Shown in pieces: positions 9,025 to 21,077 of a stretch of 48,905 nucleotides of DNA. Numbering within the stretch: position 1 is the first letter of the stretch; every line of letters starts with the position of its first letter. Source of the DNA: Gammaproteobacteria bacterium (lineage in GTDB: Bacteria > Pseudomonadota > Gammaproteobacteria > Pseudomonadales > Pseudohongiellaceae); assembly GCA_030831125.1 (NCBI GenBank), contig JAURLQ010000062.1, positions 1 through 48,905 on the forward strand, given 5' to 3'. Both the position numbers and the translations under genes were made by a program. The notes beneath the pieces were generated by a model. It ran no database searches and was not told where the DNA came from. It saw nothing but the letters and a program-made list of their open reading frames with translations.

Positions 9025-9331
9025 GTGTAGTCCCACTTATTGAAAATTAATACTGTCCACACAGCCTGGGTTCCTGCCAGCATGAAATATCCAGGAAACG
9101 GCATGTGCAAATTACTGTATCGAGTTTATCCCCACAAATGATTCCGCTGTCCACTTTGCAACAGCAGTAATTCTTATAATGACACTTTCTGAATCACAGC
9201 TCTTCTGACTCAAATGAATCATTTACCTGCGTTGGCAGCCAAACCAGCACTGCTCCATTCAAAAGAAAGAAGCATCTGGAACCTGCTGGTCCGGTCCCTG
9301 TAAACCTTGTCCCTTATTACACAGGGCGCCG

Positions 9332-9360
9332 AGCATAACAAATAGTTCTGGCGGAATGAA
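9332..9360 (-). promoter_or_regulatory. candidate promoter of the DUF3450-ttpC-exbBD-tonB operon
   Basis: On the minus strand an extended -10 TGTTATGCT (hexamer TATGCT at 9332-9337) stands 17 nt after a weak -35 TTCATT (9355-9360). It is the best-looking element in this gap but remains tentative. Confidence 0.35.
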
Positions 9361-9495
9361 CACTTTATATGGGAAAAAATTAACTGAAATTCAGAGTGTA
9401 AGTATCGAATATCAAAAAAGAACTCTTCTCATTTCCAATCCGTGACAACGCGGTGAATACTGACTTGAGAGTCAGTCAATCGGCGGGACAACAAA

Positions 9496-9518
9496 AAAGC
9501 AGGCACATGGCCTGCTTT
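9496..9518 (-). terminator. terminator of the sdh-suc cluster
   Basis: AAAGCAGGC-ACATG-GCCTGCTTT is a perfect 9-bp stem. On the minus strand it is followed by TTT and then GTTG, giving a strong U-tail. It ends the transcript about 50 nt after the sucD stop. Confidence 0.9.
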
Positions 9519-9567
9519 CTTTTCAGACATCCCCAAATTGAGGCTGGTTTGCCCCGTTTGGTGGCAG

Positions 9568-10443
9568 TTATTTCCAGCCTGTGGCCCTTTTCAGGCCATC
9601 CCCGATATCAGCCAGACTTCTGACTGTAGTAACACCCGCAGCCTGCAGAGCAGCAAATTTCTCTTCTGCCGTGCCCTTGCCACCTGCAATGATTGCTCCA
9701 GCATGGCCCATACGCTTGCCGGGAGGGGCAGTGACACCAGCGATATAGGAAACAACCGGCTTGGTGACATTGGACTTGATAAAGGCAGCCGCCTCCTCTT
9801 CGGCGCTGCCACCGATTTCACCAATCATTACGATGGCTTCGGTTTGCCCGTCATTTTCCAGCAAACTAAGAATATCTATGAAATTGGAGCCGGGTATCGG
9901 GTCCCCGCCAATTCCCACGCAAGTTGATTGCCCAAAACCATGATCAGTCGTCTGTTTGACAGCCTCATAGGTCAGCGTACCGGAACGGGAAACTATGCCT
10001 ACCTTGCCAGGTTTGTGGATATGGCCGGGCATGATGCCGATCTTGGACTCGCCGGGCGTGATCACACCCGGACAATTGGGCCCTATAAGCCTGACACCAA
10101 GCTCATCGCATTTCACTTTTACCGTGAGCATGTCCAGTGTGGGAATGCCTTCAGTAATGCATACTATGAGCTTGATACCTGCAAATGCAGCCTCAAGTAT
10201 CGAGTCCTTGCAGAATGCAGCAGGCACATAGATGACAGATGCCTCAGCACCGGTATCATTCACTGCGTCAGCAACTGTATTGAATACAGGCAGGCCAAGA
10301 TGGGTTTGTCCACCCTTGCCTGGTGTGACACCACCTACCATTGCGGTGCCATAGGCGATGGCCTGTTCTGAATGGAAAGTGCCCTGCGAGCCGGTAAAAC
10401 CCTGGCAGATAACCTTTGTATTCCTGTTCAGCAATATGCTCAT
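9568..10443 (-). CDS. sucD: succinyl-CoA synthetase, alpha subunit
   Basis: A 291-residue ADP/GDP-forming succinyl-CoA synthetase alpha chain, which makes ATP while converting succinyl-CoA to succinate in the TCA cycle. The CoA-binding Rossmann domain begins with [20 protein letters not shown] and [18 protein letters not shown]. The phosphorylated histidine lies in [21 protein letters not shown] near residue 245. Length fits the family (E. coli 289). The start ATG overlaps the sucC stop by 4 nt, so the two subunits are translationally coupled. It is the last gene of the cluster, ahead of a strong terminator. Confidence 0.98.
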   Translation of the reverse strand: MSILLNRNTKVICQGFTGSQGTFHSEQAIAYGTAMVGGVTPGKGGQTHLGLPVFNTVADAVNDTGAEASVIYVPAAFCKDSILEAAFAGIKLIVCITEGIPTLDMLTVKVKCDELGVRLIGPNCPGVITPGESKIGIMPGHIHKPGKVGIVSRSGTLTYEAVKQTTDHGFGQSTCVGIGGDPIPGSNFIDILSLLENDGQTEAIVMIGEIGGSAEEEAAAFIKSNVTKPVVSYIAGVTAPPGKRMGHAGAIIAGGKGTAEEKFAALQAAGVTTVRSLADIGDGLKRATGWK

Positions 10444-11609
10444 GCTGCACCTCCTGCTGCTTTCACTACCTGCTGCGCAGCATCTGTCAGACTTGTTGCA
10501 GCAATGATGTTGAGACCGCTATCTGCCAGCACTTTGGCACCCACATCGGCATTGTTGCCCTCAAGCCGCACGACAACCGGCACTTCAACACCAACTTCAT
10601 TCACAGCGCCAATGATGCCTTCTGCTATCAGATCACAACGCACTATTCCGCCAAATATGTTCACCAGCACTGCCTTGACATTACTGTCGGACAGAATGAT
10701 CTTGAATGCTTCTGTAACACGCTCCTTTGTCGCTCCACCACCAACATCGAGGAAGTTGGCAGGCTGTCCACCATGCAGTTTGACAATATCCATGGTCCCC
10801 ATTGCAAGTCCGGCACCATTGACCATACAGCCGATATTGCCATCCAGAGCAACATAGTTGAGTTCCCATTTGGCAGCATGCGCTTCACGCGGGTCATCCT
10901 GGGAAGGGTCATGCATACCCTTGATTTTTGGCTGACGGTACAGTGCATTGCCATCAATGTTCAGCTTGGCGTCCAGACAATGCAGGTTTCCTGCTTTGGT
11001 GATCACCAGCGGGTTGATTTCCAGCAGGGACAAATCGCATTCCTCAAACAGTTTCGCAAGACCCAGAAATATCCTTGTAAACTGCTTTACCTGTTCTGAA
11101 TTGAGCCCCAACCGGAAAGCGAGATCCCGCCCCTGGAAAGGCAGGGCACCTGTAAGCGGGTCTATGGTTGCCTTGAGAATTTTTTCCGGCGTTTCATGTG
11201 CCACCTTTTCAATTTCCACACCACCTTCAGTGGAAGCCATGAAAACAATACGGCGCGATGCACGATCCACAACAGCGCCAAGATAAAGCTCCCTGTCGAT
11301 ATCGGTGCAGGACTCCACCAGGATTTTGCTCACTGGCTGGCCATTCTTGTCTGTCTGATAGGTCACCAGATTCTTGCCCAGCCACTGGCTGGCAAATGCC
11401 CTGATTTCGTCTTTGCTGGAAACCAGCTTTACACCACCAGCCTTGCCCCGGCCACCGGCATGCACCTGTGCTTTTACCACCCACTGGCTGCCACCAATCC
11501 TGTCTGCAGCATCAGCTGCCTCCTCCGGCGTGTCACAGGCATAACCTGTTGACACCGGAAGCCCGTACTCGGCAAACAACTGCTTTGCCTGGTATTCATG
11601 TAAATTCAT
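10440..11609 (-). CDS. sucC: succinyl-CoA synthetase, beta subunit
   Basis: A 389-residue beta chain with an N-terminal ATP-grasp domain ([20 protein letters not shown], then [20 protein letters not shown], the nucleotide-binding loop) and a C-terminal ligase domain with [18 protein letters not shown], which grips the alpha-subunit phosphohistidine. E. coli SucC is 388 residues. It pairs with SucD through a 4-nt overlap and is separated from lpd by 100 nt, within which a weak 5-bp hairpin can form (11681-11701). Confidence 0.98.
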   Translation of the reverse strand: MNLHEYQAKQLFAEYGLPVSTGYACDTPEEAADAADRIGGSQWVVKAQVHAGGRGKAGGVKLVSSKDEIRAFASQWLGKNLVTYQTDKNGQPVSKILVESCTDIDRELYLGAVVDRASRRIVFMASTEGGVEIEKVAHETPEKILKATIDPLTGALPFQGRDLAFRLGLNSEQVKQFTRIFLGLAKLFEECDLSLLEINPLVITKAGNLHCLDAKLNIDGNALYRQPKIKGMHDPSQDDPREAHAAKWELNYVALDGNIGCMVNGAGLAMGTMDIVKLHGGQPANFLDVGGGATKERVTEAFKIILSDSNVKAVLVNIFGGIVRCDLIAEGIIGAVNEVGVEVPVVVRLEGNNADVGAKVLADSGLNIIAATSLTDAAQQVVKAAGGAA

Positions 11610-11709
11610 TGAATGCTTCCTGTTCTGTACTCTGATTCAAGGGGCTGCACCGCTCATGCAGGTCTGACCAAACAAATCCAGGGGTGCCGGACCTGGACCC
11701 CGGGAAAGA

Positions 11710-14390
<2,681 letters not shown>

Positions 14391-14437
14391 GGCAATTCCT
14401 TTTTTCAGTAAATTTCAGTGCTGTGTTCAATCCGGCT

Positions 14438-17281
14438 TCAATTCAGGTCAAGGGCATCCTTGATAAGGTGTTCCTGTTCCCGCAAATGCAGCGCCATATA
14501 ACCTGCAGCCGGAGAAGCAGATGCTTCTCGTCCTGCATAATCAAGCGAGAGTTTCGGGTTATGCCTGGCAATCACATTTTTCATGTGATGCTGGCTCGGA
14601 TACCAGGCACCCATATTCATTGGCTCTTCCTGACACCAGACTACTTTCTCAAGATTGGTATAGGGTGCTATCAGTTCTTCCAGCAGTTCTTCCGGAAACG
14701 GATACAACTGTTCCAGACGCAGTATTGCTACATGATCCAGGCCCTGTTCACGACGCTTTGCCCTGAGCTCGTAATACACCTTGCCACTGCAAAGAACTAC
14801 TCTGGTGATTTCCTCTGACTTGTGCTGATCAGTCTCCCCAATCACCGTCTGGAAGCAACCATTTGCAAGCTCCTCAAGCGAGGAAACTGCTTCCTTGTGA
14901 CGCAAAAGGCTCTTGGGAGTCATCACGATCAGGGGTTTGCGAAGAGGACGCACAACCTGCCTGCGAATCATGTGGAAAACCTGGGCAGGTGTAGTCGGCA
15001 CACAGACCTGCATATTCTGCTGGGCACAAAGCTGAAGGAAACGCTCCAGTCTGGCAGAAGAGTGTTCAGGCCCCTGCCCTTCATAGCCATGCGGCAGTAA
15101 AAGCACAAGTCCACAGAGACGCTCCCATTTGTACTCACCACTGGACAGGAACTGGTCGATGACCACCTGAGCACCGTTGGCAAAATCTCCGAACTGGGCT
15201 TCCCATATTACCAGTGCGTCAGGACGCGTTGTCGCATAACCGTATTCAAAGGCAAGTACAGCTTCTTCAGACAGAATGGAGTCGTAGATGACAAACTTGC
15301 GCTGCGACTCGCTGATAAAACGCAAAGGCACCCAGGTTTTACCTGTATTCTGGTTGTAAACCACTGCGTGCCTGTGCGAGAAGGTTCCCCTGCCGACATC
15401 CTGTCCGGTTATGCGAACCTTGTAGTTGCTGTCGACCAGCGATGCATAGGCCAGCAGTTCCGCACAACCCCAATCCAGTGGCTGCTCGCCTTTGGCCATT
15501 TTGCCCCTGTCATCATAAACCTTGGCAACCTGGCGATTCACACTGAAACCGTCAGGCAACTGGATAATTTTCTCACCCAGCTCCTTGAGTTTTTCAATAT
15601 GGATGGTTGTATCGCAGGGCATGTTCATGTCATGCCCGAGATACGGTCGCCAATCCACATAGAGCGCAGTGTTGGGGGCAGTTACCAGGCTTTTAACCAC
15701 GTGAGTGCCTTCATCCAGCGCCTTGCGGTAACTGGAATTGATCTCGTCAGCTTCTGTTTCAGACAACAGACCTTCACTGATCAGCTTCTCGACATAAAGT
15801 GTTCTTGTGCTGGGCAGGCTACGAATGGTCTTGTACATGAGAGGCTGCGTGGAAGCCGGCTCATCGGTTTCGTTATGGCCGCGACGGCGATAACAGACGA
15901 TATCCACCACCACGTCTTTCTTGAATGTGTTCCTGAAATCCAGAGCCAGCTGGGTAACAAACATCACAGCTTCAGGATCATCTCCATTCACATGGAAAAT
16001 AGGTGCCTGCACCATTTTTGCGATGTCTGTGCAGTATTCTGTTGAACGCGCATCATCCTGGCGACTGGTGGTGAAACCTACCTGATTGTTGATGATGATG
16101 TGTACGCTGCCACCTGTTGTATAGGCGCGTGTCTGTGAGAGCTGGAATGTTTCCATCACCACACCCTGACCTGCAAATGCAGCGTCACCATGGATGAGTA
16201 TCGGTAGTACAGAATCTCCCAGGGGATCCTTGCGACGATCCTGTCGGGCTCTTACCGAGCCAACCGCCACAGGAGATACGATTTCCAGATGGGAAGGGTT
16301 GAATGCCATGCTGCAATGCACTTCGCCGCCCGGTGTCTGGATATTGGAAGAAAAACCCTGATGGTATTTAACGTCACCGGAACTGTTGTATCGAGCCCGG
16401 CCCTCGAACTCATCAAAAAGCACTGACGGATTCTTGCCCAGAATATTTACCAGCACGTTCAGACGACCACGGTGCGCCATACCAATGACAATTTCCTTTG
16501 CTCCATTGGTGCCTGCTCTCTGGATGATGTCATCAAGGGCATGAATAAGACTTTCAGCACCTTCAAGTCCGAAACGCTTTGTGCCAGGGTATTTCGAATC
16601 AAGATGCTTTTCGAGACCTTCTGCAGAACTCAGGCGCTCCAGGATATGCAGCCTGGTTTCATTGGAAAAATTCGGTTTGCCACCATTTACTTCAATGCGC
16701 TTCTGTATCCACTGTTTTTCCTCGAGATTCACAATATGCATGAACTCATAGCCAATGGAACTGCAATAGATATCTTCCAGAGTGGAGACAATTTCACCAA
16801 GAGAGGCTGCTTCATGGGGAACGTACATTGGCTGCGTGCGGAACATGGTGTTGTTGTCTGCAGCCGAGAGCTTGTGGAATTCAAGCTGTAGATCAGGCAC
16901 GTCTTCCCTGTGCATCAGACCAAGAGGGTCAAGCCTTGCATGTTGATGACCGCGAACACGGTATGAACTGATCAGCTGGACAACAGCAACCTGTTTGGCT
17001 TCATGTTCGATACTTCCCGGTGTCCGGCTGTCAGCAACACTGACAGACAAACCATCGCTGCGCCTTGGCAGCCCGGTAAAGCTGCGCACTATACCTGCAT
17101 GGCTGACATCGCTTTTTGTATTGCCCGGTACAACCGGCAGTTCACTGAAATACTGTTGCCACTGCTGTGAAACGGAAGAAGGGTCTGCCATCCAGCTTTC
17201 AAACAGACCTTCCACATAATCCAGGTTGCCACCTGAAATATGCCCGGTTTTGAGCATGAGTTCCCGCAAGTTCTCCTGCAT
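14438..17281 (-). CDS. sucA: 2-oxoglutarate dehydrogenase E1 component
   Basis: A 947-residue thiamine-diphosphate decarboxylase (E. coli 933) that starts the oxidative decarboxylation of 2-oxoglutarate and passes the succinyl group to SucB. Family landmarks include the N-terminal SWMADPSSVSQQWQQYF, VVQLISSYRVRGHQHARLDP, VIGMAHRGRLNVLVNILGK, ILIHGDAAFAGQGVVMETFQ, the VDIVCYRRRGHNETDEPA cofactor region, and the C-terminal GMAHRGR-coupled pyrimidine domain with GRGTFSHRHAVVYNQ. It lies 110 nt after sdhB. That gap contains short hairpins but no clear terminator, so sdh and suc are probably co-transcribed. Confidence 0.98.
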   Translation of the reverse strand: MQENLRELMLKTGHISGGNLDYVEGLFESWMADPSSVSQQWQQYFSELPVVPGNTKSDVSHAGIVRSFTGLPRRSDGLSVSVADSRTPGSIEHEAKQVAVVQLISSYRVRGHQHARLDPLGLMHREDVPDLQLEFHKLSAADNNTMFRTQPMYVPHEAASLGEIVSTLEDIYCSSIGYEFMHIVNLEEKQWIQKRIEVNGGKPNFSNETRLHILERLSSAEGLEKHLDSKYPGTKRFGLEGAESLIHALDDIIQRAGTNGAKEIVIGMAHRGRLNVLVNILGKNPSVLFDEFEGRARYNSSGDVKYHQGFSSNIQTPGGEVHCSMAFNPSHLEIVSPVAVGSVRARQDRRKDPLGDSVLPILIHGDAAFAGQGVVMETFQLSQTRAYTTGGSVHIIINNQVGFTTSRQDDARSTEYCTDIAKMVQAPIFHVNGDDPEAVMFVTQLALDFRNTFKKDVVVDIVCYRRRGHNETDEPASTQPLMYKTIRSLPSTRTLYVEKLISEGLLSETEADEINSSYRKALDEGTHVVKSLVTAPNTALYVDWRPYLGHDMNMPCDTTIHIEKLKELGEKIIQLPDGFSVNRQVAKVYDDRGKMAKGEQPLDWGCAELLAYASLVDSNYKVRITGQDVGRGTFSHRHAVVYNQNTGKTWVPLRFISESQRKFVIYDSILSEEAVLAFEYGYATTRPDALVIWEAQFGDFANGAQVVIDQFLSSGEYKWERLCGLVLLLPHGYEGQGPEHSSARLERFLQLCAQQNMQVCVPTTPAQVFHMIRRQVVRPLRKPLIVMTPKSLLRHKEAVSSLEELANGCFQTVIGETDQHKSEEITRVVLCSGKVYYELRAKRREQGLDHVAILRLEQLYPFPEELLEELIAPYTNLEKVVWCQEEPMNMGAWYPSQHHMKNVIARHNPKLSLDYAGREASASPAAGYMALHLREQEHLIKDALDLN

Positions 17282-17391
17282 TTTTCTTTACCTTTACCCT
17301 GCAGCCTCTGGCTGCTGCCCCGCTGTTTGACTTGTTATTGCTTTTACAGCGGCGGCGTTGATTTACTGAATAGAATCCCGTTGACGGGTAA

Positions 17392-18096
17392 TCAGATCCC
17401 TCTTTCCAGCAGCATATCCCTGATATGGCCGATGGCTTTGGTGGGATTAAGGCCTTTGGGGCAAACAGACACGCAGTTCATGATCCCCCTGCAGCGGAAA
17501 ACGCTGAAGGGATCCTCAAGTTCGGCAAGTCTTTGTTCAGTATGTGTGTCGCGACTGTCAGCCAGAAAGCGGTAAGCCTGCAGCAAGCCTGCCGGACCCA
17601 CGAATTTTTCCGGATTCCACCAGAAAGAAGGACAGCTGGTAGAGCAGCACGCACACAGGATACATTCGTACAATCCATCGAGTTTTGCCCTATCCTCTGG
17701 TGACTGTAGACGCTCAATAGCAGGAGGGGGATCATCGTTCTGCAGATAGGGCTTGATGCGCTCGTACTGTTTGTAGAAGGCACTCATGTCCACAACCAGA
17801 TCCCTGATGACCGGAAGGCCTGGCAACGGACGCAGGATCAGTCGACCAGCCTTCACCACAGATGAAACCGGCGTGATACAGGCCAGACCGTTCTTGCCAT
17901 TCATGTTGATGCCATCGGAACCACACACGCCTTCGCGACATGAGCGGCGATACGCCACAGTGGCATCCTGATCCTTGGCCAGTTGCAATACATCAAGCAC
18001 CATCATGTCCTTGCCTTGCGGCAATTCAATCTGGTAATCCTGCATGCGCGGCTTTGTGTCGGTTTCCGGGTTGTAACGATAGATACTGACTAGCAC
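17392..18096 (-). CDS. sdhB: succinate dehydrogenase iron-sulfur subunit
   Basis: A 234-residue subunit carrying the three Fe-S centres of complex II. The [2Fe-2S] ligands are in the plant-ferredoxin motif (Cys53, Cys58, Asp61 and Cys73 in SCREGVCGSDGINMNG and the LAC that follows). The [4Fe-4S] and [3Fe-4S] ligands are in CILCACCSTSCP (Cys145, 148, 151, 155) and RCRGIMNCVSVCPKG (Cys202, 208, 212). The Asp in place of a fourth cysteine matches E. coli SdhB. It lies 58 nt after sdhA. Confidence 0.98.
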   Translation of the reverse strand: MLVSIYRYNPETDTKPRMQDYQIELPQGKDMMVLDVLQLAKDQDATVAYRRSCREGVCGSDGINMNGKNGLACITPVSSVVKAGRLILRPLPGLPVIRDLVVDMSAFYKQYERIKPYLQNDDPPPAIERLQSPEDRAKLDGLYECILCACCSTSCPSFWWNPEKFVGPAGLLQAYRFLADSRDTHTEQRLAELEDPFSVFRCRGIMNCVSVCPKGLNPTKAIGHIRDMLLERGI

Positions 18097-18154
18097 TGTG
18101 GCTTTACCTTTGTCTGTAGTTCGTCTGTCTGCAGTTCTTAAAAAAATCCAGGAA

Positions 18155-19927
18155 TCAGTAGGTCCTGATTTTCGGCTCGAATGTCGGTACTGTTTTCGGC
18201 GTGAAATTTACTGCCCTTCTCCCGAGTTTTTTGTCACCGGGGAAATACAGTGAATGACACAGCCAGTTTTCATCATCTCTTTCCTTGTAGTCATCACGCG
18301 CATGAGCGCCACGACTTTCGGTTCTGCCTTCAGCGGCAATGGCTGTTGCCTCGGCAACCTCGAAGAGGTTCTCCAGCTCAAGTGCTTCAATTCTTGCGGT
18401 GTTGAAGGCATTACTCTTGTCTTCAAGACTGACGTTTTGGATACGTTCACGCAGCACTGCAAGTTTCTGGATACCTTCGCGCATGAAATCACCGGTGCGG
18501 AATACGCCGAAATGATTTTGCATGATGTTCTGCAGCTCCTTGCGCAGGACCGGCACCTTTTCACCGCTGGTGCTGGCATTGAGACGGTTCAGTCGTGCCA
18601 TGGCAGCTTCAATGTCTGACTCTGATGCTTCGCGCTGCTCAAGGCCCTGACTCAGCATTTTCTCGATCTGGATGCCGGCAGCACGACCGAACACAATCAG
18701 GTCTGTCAGGGAGTTGCCACCAAGACGATTCGCGCCATGAACCGAAACACAGGCAGCCTCGCCAACGGCAAAGAAACCATCAATGATCCTGTCGTTGCCC
18801 TCGGCATCTGTCGTGAGCGCCTGGCCAAACTTGTTGGTAGGTATGCCGCCCATCATGTAATGGCAGGTGGGCACTACCGGAATCGGCTCCTTGACAGGAT
18901 CAGCATGGGCAAAGGTTCTGGAAAGCTCGAGAATTCCCGGCAATTTGGCGTTCAGGGTTGCTTCACCCAGATGGTCGAGCTTGAGCAGCACATGGTCGCC
19001 TTCCGGGCCACAACCGCGACCTTCAAGGATTTCCAGCACCATGGAGCGTGCAACCACATCCCTGCCTGCCAGGTCTTTGGCATTGGGTGCATATCGCTCC
19101 ATGAAGCGCTCACCATTCTTGTTGATCAGGTAACCACCCTCACCACGGCAGCCTTCTGTTACCAGGACGCCGGCACCGGCAATACCGGTTGGATGAAACT
19201 GCCACATTTCCATGTCCTGCATCGGAAATCCTGCACGCAAGGCCATTCCGATACCGTCACCGGTATTGATCAGGGCATTGGTTGTAGAAGCATAGATCCG
19301 GCCTGCACCACCCGTGGCAAACACTGTGGCCTTTGACTTGATATAGACAACCTCGCCGGTTTCCATACAAATGGCGACTACACCAGCGACAGCACCGTCC
19401 TGGTTGCGCACTATATCCACCGCATACCATTCATTGAAAAATAACGTGTTGTTTTTCAGATTGGCCTGATAGAGCGTATGCAGCAGCGCATGGCCGGTTC
19501 TGTCAGCTGCGGCGCAGGTGCGGGCAGCCTGTCCACCCTTGCCATAATCCTTGGACTGTCCACCGAAGGGGCGCTGGTAAATGCGGCCATCCTCGTTACG
19601 TGAGAAAGGCATGCCCATGTGTTCAAGCTCGAAAACAGCCTGGGGACCTTCGCTGCACATGTACTCAATGGCATCCTGATCACCGATATAGTCAGAGCCC
19701 TTGACGGTGTCATACATATGCCAGCGCCAGTCATCGTTGGGGTCGGTACTCGCAATCGCGCAAGTTATGCCGCCCTGGGCAGAAACAGTGTGAGAACGCG
19801 TCGGGAAAACTTTCGAGATGACAGCAGTTTTGTAACCCGATTGGGACAACTGCAAGGCAGCACGCAACCCGGAACCGCCGCCGCCAACGATCACGCCATC
19901 AAAGGCCAGTGTTCTTAACTTTGACAA
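18155..19927 (-). CDS. sdhA: succinate dehydrogenase flavoprotein subunit
   Basis: A 590-residue FAD subunit that oxidises succinate to fumarate at the cytoplasmic face of the inner membrane. It shows the dinucleotide fold [21 protein letters not shown], the covalent-FAD histidine motif [11 protein letters not shown], the active-site region [30 protein letters not shown], and [21 protein letters not shown]. Length equals the family norm (E. coli 588). The gap to sdhD is 3 nt. Confidence 0.98.
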   Translation of the reverse strand: MSKLRTLAFDGVIVGGGGSGLRAALQLSQSGYKTAVISKVFPTRSHTVSAQGGITCAIASTDPNDDWRWHMYDTVKGSDYIGDQDAIEYMCSEGPQAVFELEHMGMPFSRNEDGRIYQRPFGGQSKDYGKGGQAARTCAAADRTGHALLHTLYQANLKNNTLFFNEWYAVDIVRNQDGAVAGVVAICMETGEVVYIKSKATVFATGGAGRIYASTTNALINTGDGIGMALRAGFPMQDMEMWQFHPTGIAGAGVLVTEGCRGEGGYLINKNGERFMERYAPNAKDLAGRDVVARSMVLEILEGRGCGPEGDHVLLKLDHLGEATLNAKLPGILELSRTFAHADPVKEPIPVVPTCHYMMGGIPTNKFGQALTTDAEGNDRIIDGFFAVGEAACVSVHGANRLGGNSLTDLIVFGRAAGIQIEKMLSQGLEQREASESDIEAAMARLNRLNASTSGEKVPVLRKELQNIMQNHFGVFRTGDFMREGIQKLAVLRERIQNVSLEDKSNAFNTARIEALELENLFEVAEATAIAAEGRTESRGAHARDDYKERDDENWLCHSLYFPGDKKLGRRAVNFTPKTVPTFEPKIRTY

Positions 19928-19930
19928 GGC

Positions 19931-20299
19931 TCAGATACTCCAGAGAATTTGTATGCACCAGACAAAATAGACTATCAGCACAACCAGACAAACGAACTGG
20001 AACAGGAATCTGACCCTTGTTGCCGAAGATCCGAGAATTCTGGTGGTGAAATAGTCAGTGGAAATTGTCCACATGCCTATCCAGGCATGCGCACAAAGTG
20101 AAACAAGCGCCACAAGCGTGAAAATACGCATCCAGGTTTGGGCAAACAGGGCCTTCCATGCCAGATAGTCGAGAGGATCAGCTGTAAAAACCTCAAAGCC
20201 GACATAGAGAAACCATGCCAGCAGAACCACAGCACTGACTCGTTGCACAAGCCAGTCATAAATTCCATTCTTACCAAGACTGGTGATACTGGTTACCAT
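19931..20299 (-). CDS. sdhD: succinate dehydrogenase membrane anchor subunit SdhD
   Basis: A 122-residue membrane anchor with three transmembrane helices (about residues 20-40, 58-80 and 98-119). SLCAHAWIGMWTISTDY contains the haem b ligand His in helix 2 and the quinone-site Tyr-Asp region. The start at 20299 (MVTSITSLGKNG) gives the usual length; a reading frame open further upstream overlaps most of sdhC and is not credible. The start overlaps the sdhC stop by 7 nt, so translation is coupled. Confidence 0.95.
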   Translation of the reverse strand: MVTSITSLGKNGIYDWLVQRVSAVVLLAWFLYVGFEVFTADPLDYLAWKALFAQTWMRIFTLVALVSLCAHAWIGMWTISTDYFTTRILGSSATRVRFLFQFVCLVVLIVYFVWCIQILWSI

Positions 20300-20667
20300 A
20301 TCCAGGCCCCCATCAGAATGATCAAAACAGCACTTACCGCTATAACTATTCTTGCACCCAGAGGACCGCCCTCCCTGGTTTCTCCGATGCCTGCATCCAG
20401 AAGCAGATGTTTGACGCCTGCCACCATGTGATAGCAAAGGGCAGAGAGCGTACCCCAAACAACAAATTTCAACAGGGGAGATTCAAAAAAAGCCCTGACT
20501 TCGTTGAAGGACGCTTCAGTTTCAAGCGAGCGCTGGAGAAGCCAAAGCAGAATGGCAATACCTGCAAAAAGAATGACACCGGAAATACGATGGGTAATGG
20601 AGGTCAGTGCTGCAAGCGGCAAATGGATCGTGCCGATATCCAGATTGACGGGGCGTTTGTCTTTCAC
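20293..20667 (-). CDS. sdhC: succinate dehydrogenase cytochrome b556 subunit SdhC
   Basis: A 124-residue membrane anchor, first gene of the TCA cluster. The N-terminus KDKRPVNLDIGTIHLPLAAL and then TSITHRISGVILFAG is the SdhC signature, with the quinone-site Ser/Arg in ITHRISG. Three hydrophobic helices follow, the second holding the haem-ligand histidine in CYHMVAGVKHLLLD. Translation starts at GTG 20667. The promoter is probably the AT-rich element at 20740-20767. Confidence 0.96.
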   Translation of the reverse strand: MKDKRPVNLDIGTIHLPLAALTSITHRISGVILFAGIAILLWLLQRSLETEASFNEVRAFFESPLLKFVVWGTLSALCYHMVAGVKHLLLDAGIGETREGGPLGARIVIAVSAVLIILMGAWIW

Positions 20668-20739
20668 GCTTGTTTACTCTTTGGTTCAGGGATTGGCAGT
20701 GAGACCTGCAGACCAGCACAATCACCAAAAATCATATAG

Positions 20740-20768
20740 TTTATAATTGATTGATAATATCTATCAAT
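20740..20768 (-). promoter_or_regulatory. sdhC promoter with overlapping palindrome
   Basis: On the minus strand -35 TTGATA (20762-20767), a 16-nt spacer and -10 TATAAA (20740-20745). The -35 is half of a perfect 19-bp inverted repeat ATTGATA-ATATC-TATCAAT (20750-20768), a good operator candidate. The arms resemble FNR half-sites, but the spacing is 7, not 4. Confidence 0.6.
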
Positions 20769-20980
20769 CCTCAATTTCCTAATTCCAGCGGCGATATTAT
20801 GCCCTACTCTTTCAACATTGATAAACAATTTTCCATCATTTTTTATAGACTTTCGCAAATGCCCCATCCCGGTGCACCGGCATTGAATCGGGTCAAATTT
20901 CCTTGTGAAACATAAGCTTGCACCAATTATGCAAGCAGACCAAAGCCAAAAAATGAGACTCATGAATTACGGCAACCTGT

Positions 20981-21009
20981 TTGACAAAATCAGGCTGCAA
21001 GGATAGTGT
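20981..21009 (+). promoter_or_regulatory. gltA promoter
   Basis: TTGACA (20981-20986), a 17-nt spacer and TAGTGT (21004-21009), giving a leader of about 60 nt before gltA. Just upstream is a 7-bp inverted repeat GCTTGCA / TGCAAGC with a 7-nt centre (20909-20936 region), another possible regulator site. Confidence 0.65.
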
Positions 21010-21077
21010 TGCGGCTCTCCGTTCAACAGCAACCACCCCCTGCTGTTCACCATGGTTTTATATTCTGAGGAGTGAAT

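Larger units (their letters stand above)
9037..9567. other. intergenic region between the TCA cluster and the TonB2-type operon
   Basis: 531 nt without a convincing gene. It holds the suc terminator (9496-9518), an 18-nt perfect palindrome ACTGACT-TGAG-AGTCAGT (9459-9476), and a possible promoter for the TonB2-type operon (9332-9360). If that promoter is right, the operon has a leader of about 300 nt. Nothing else recognisable was seen, in particular no clear Fur box. Confidence 0.5.

Noticed and set aside
9037-9567. Fur box controlling the TonB2-type operon
   Set aside because: Looked for GATAAT-type 19-bp repeats; only unrelated AT-rich runs were found.
20750-20768. FNR/Anr box at the sdhC promoter
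   Set aside because: The half-sites TTGAT and ATCAA are present but 7 nt apart instead of 4, so it does not fit the consensus.
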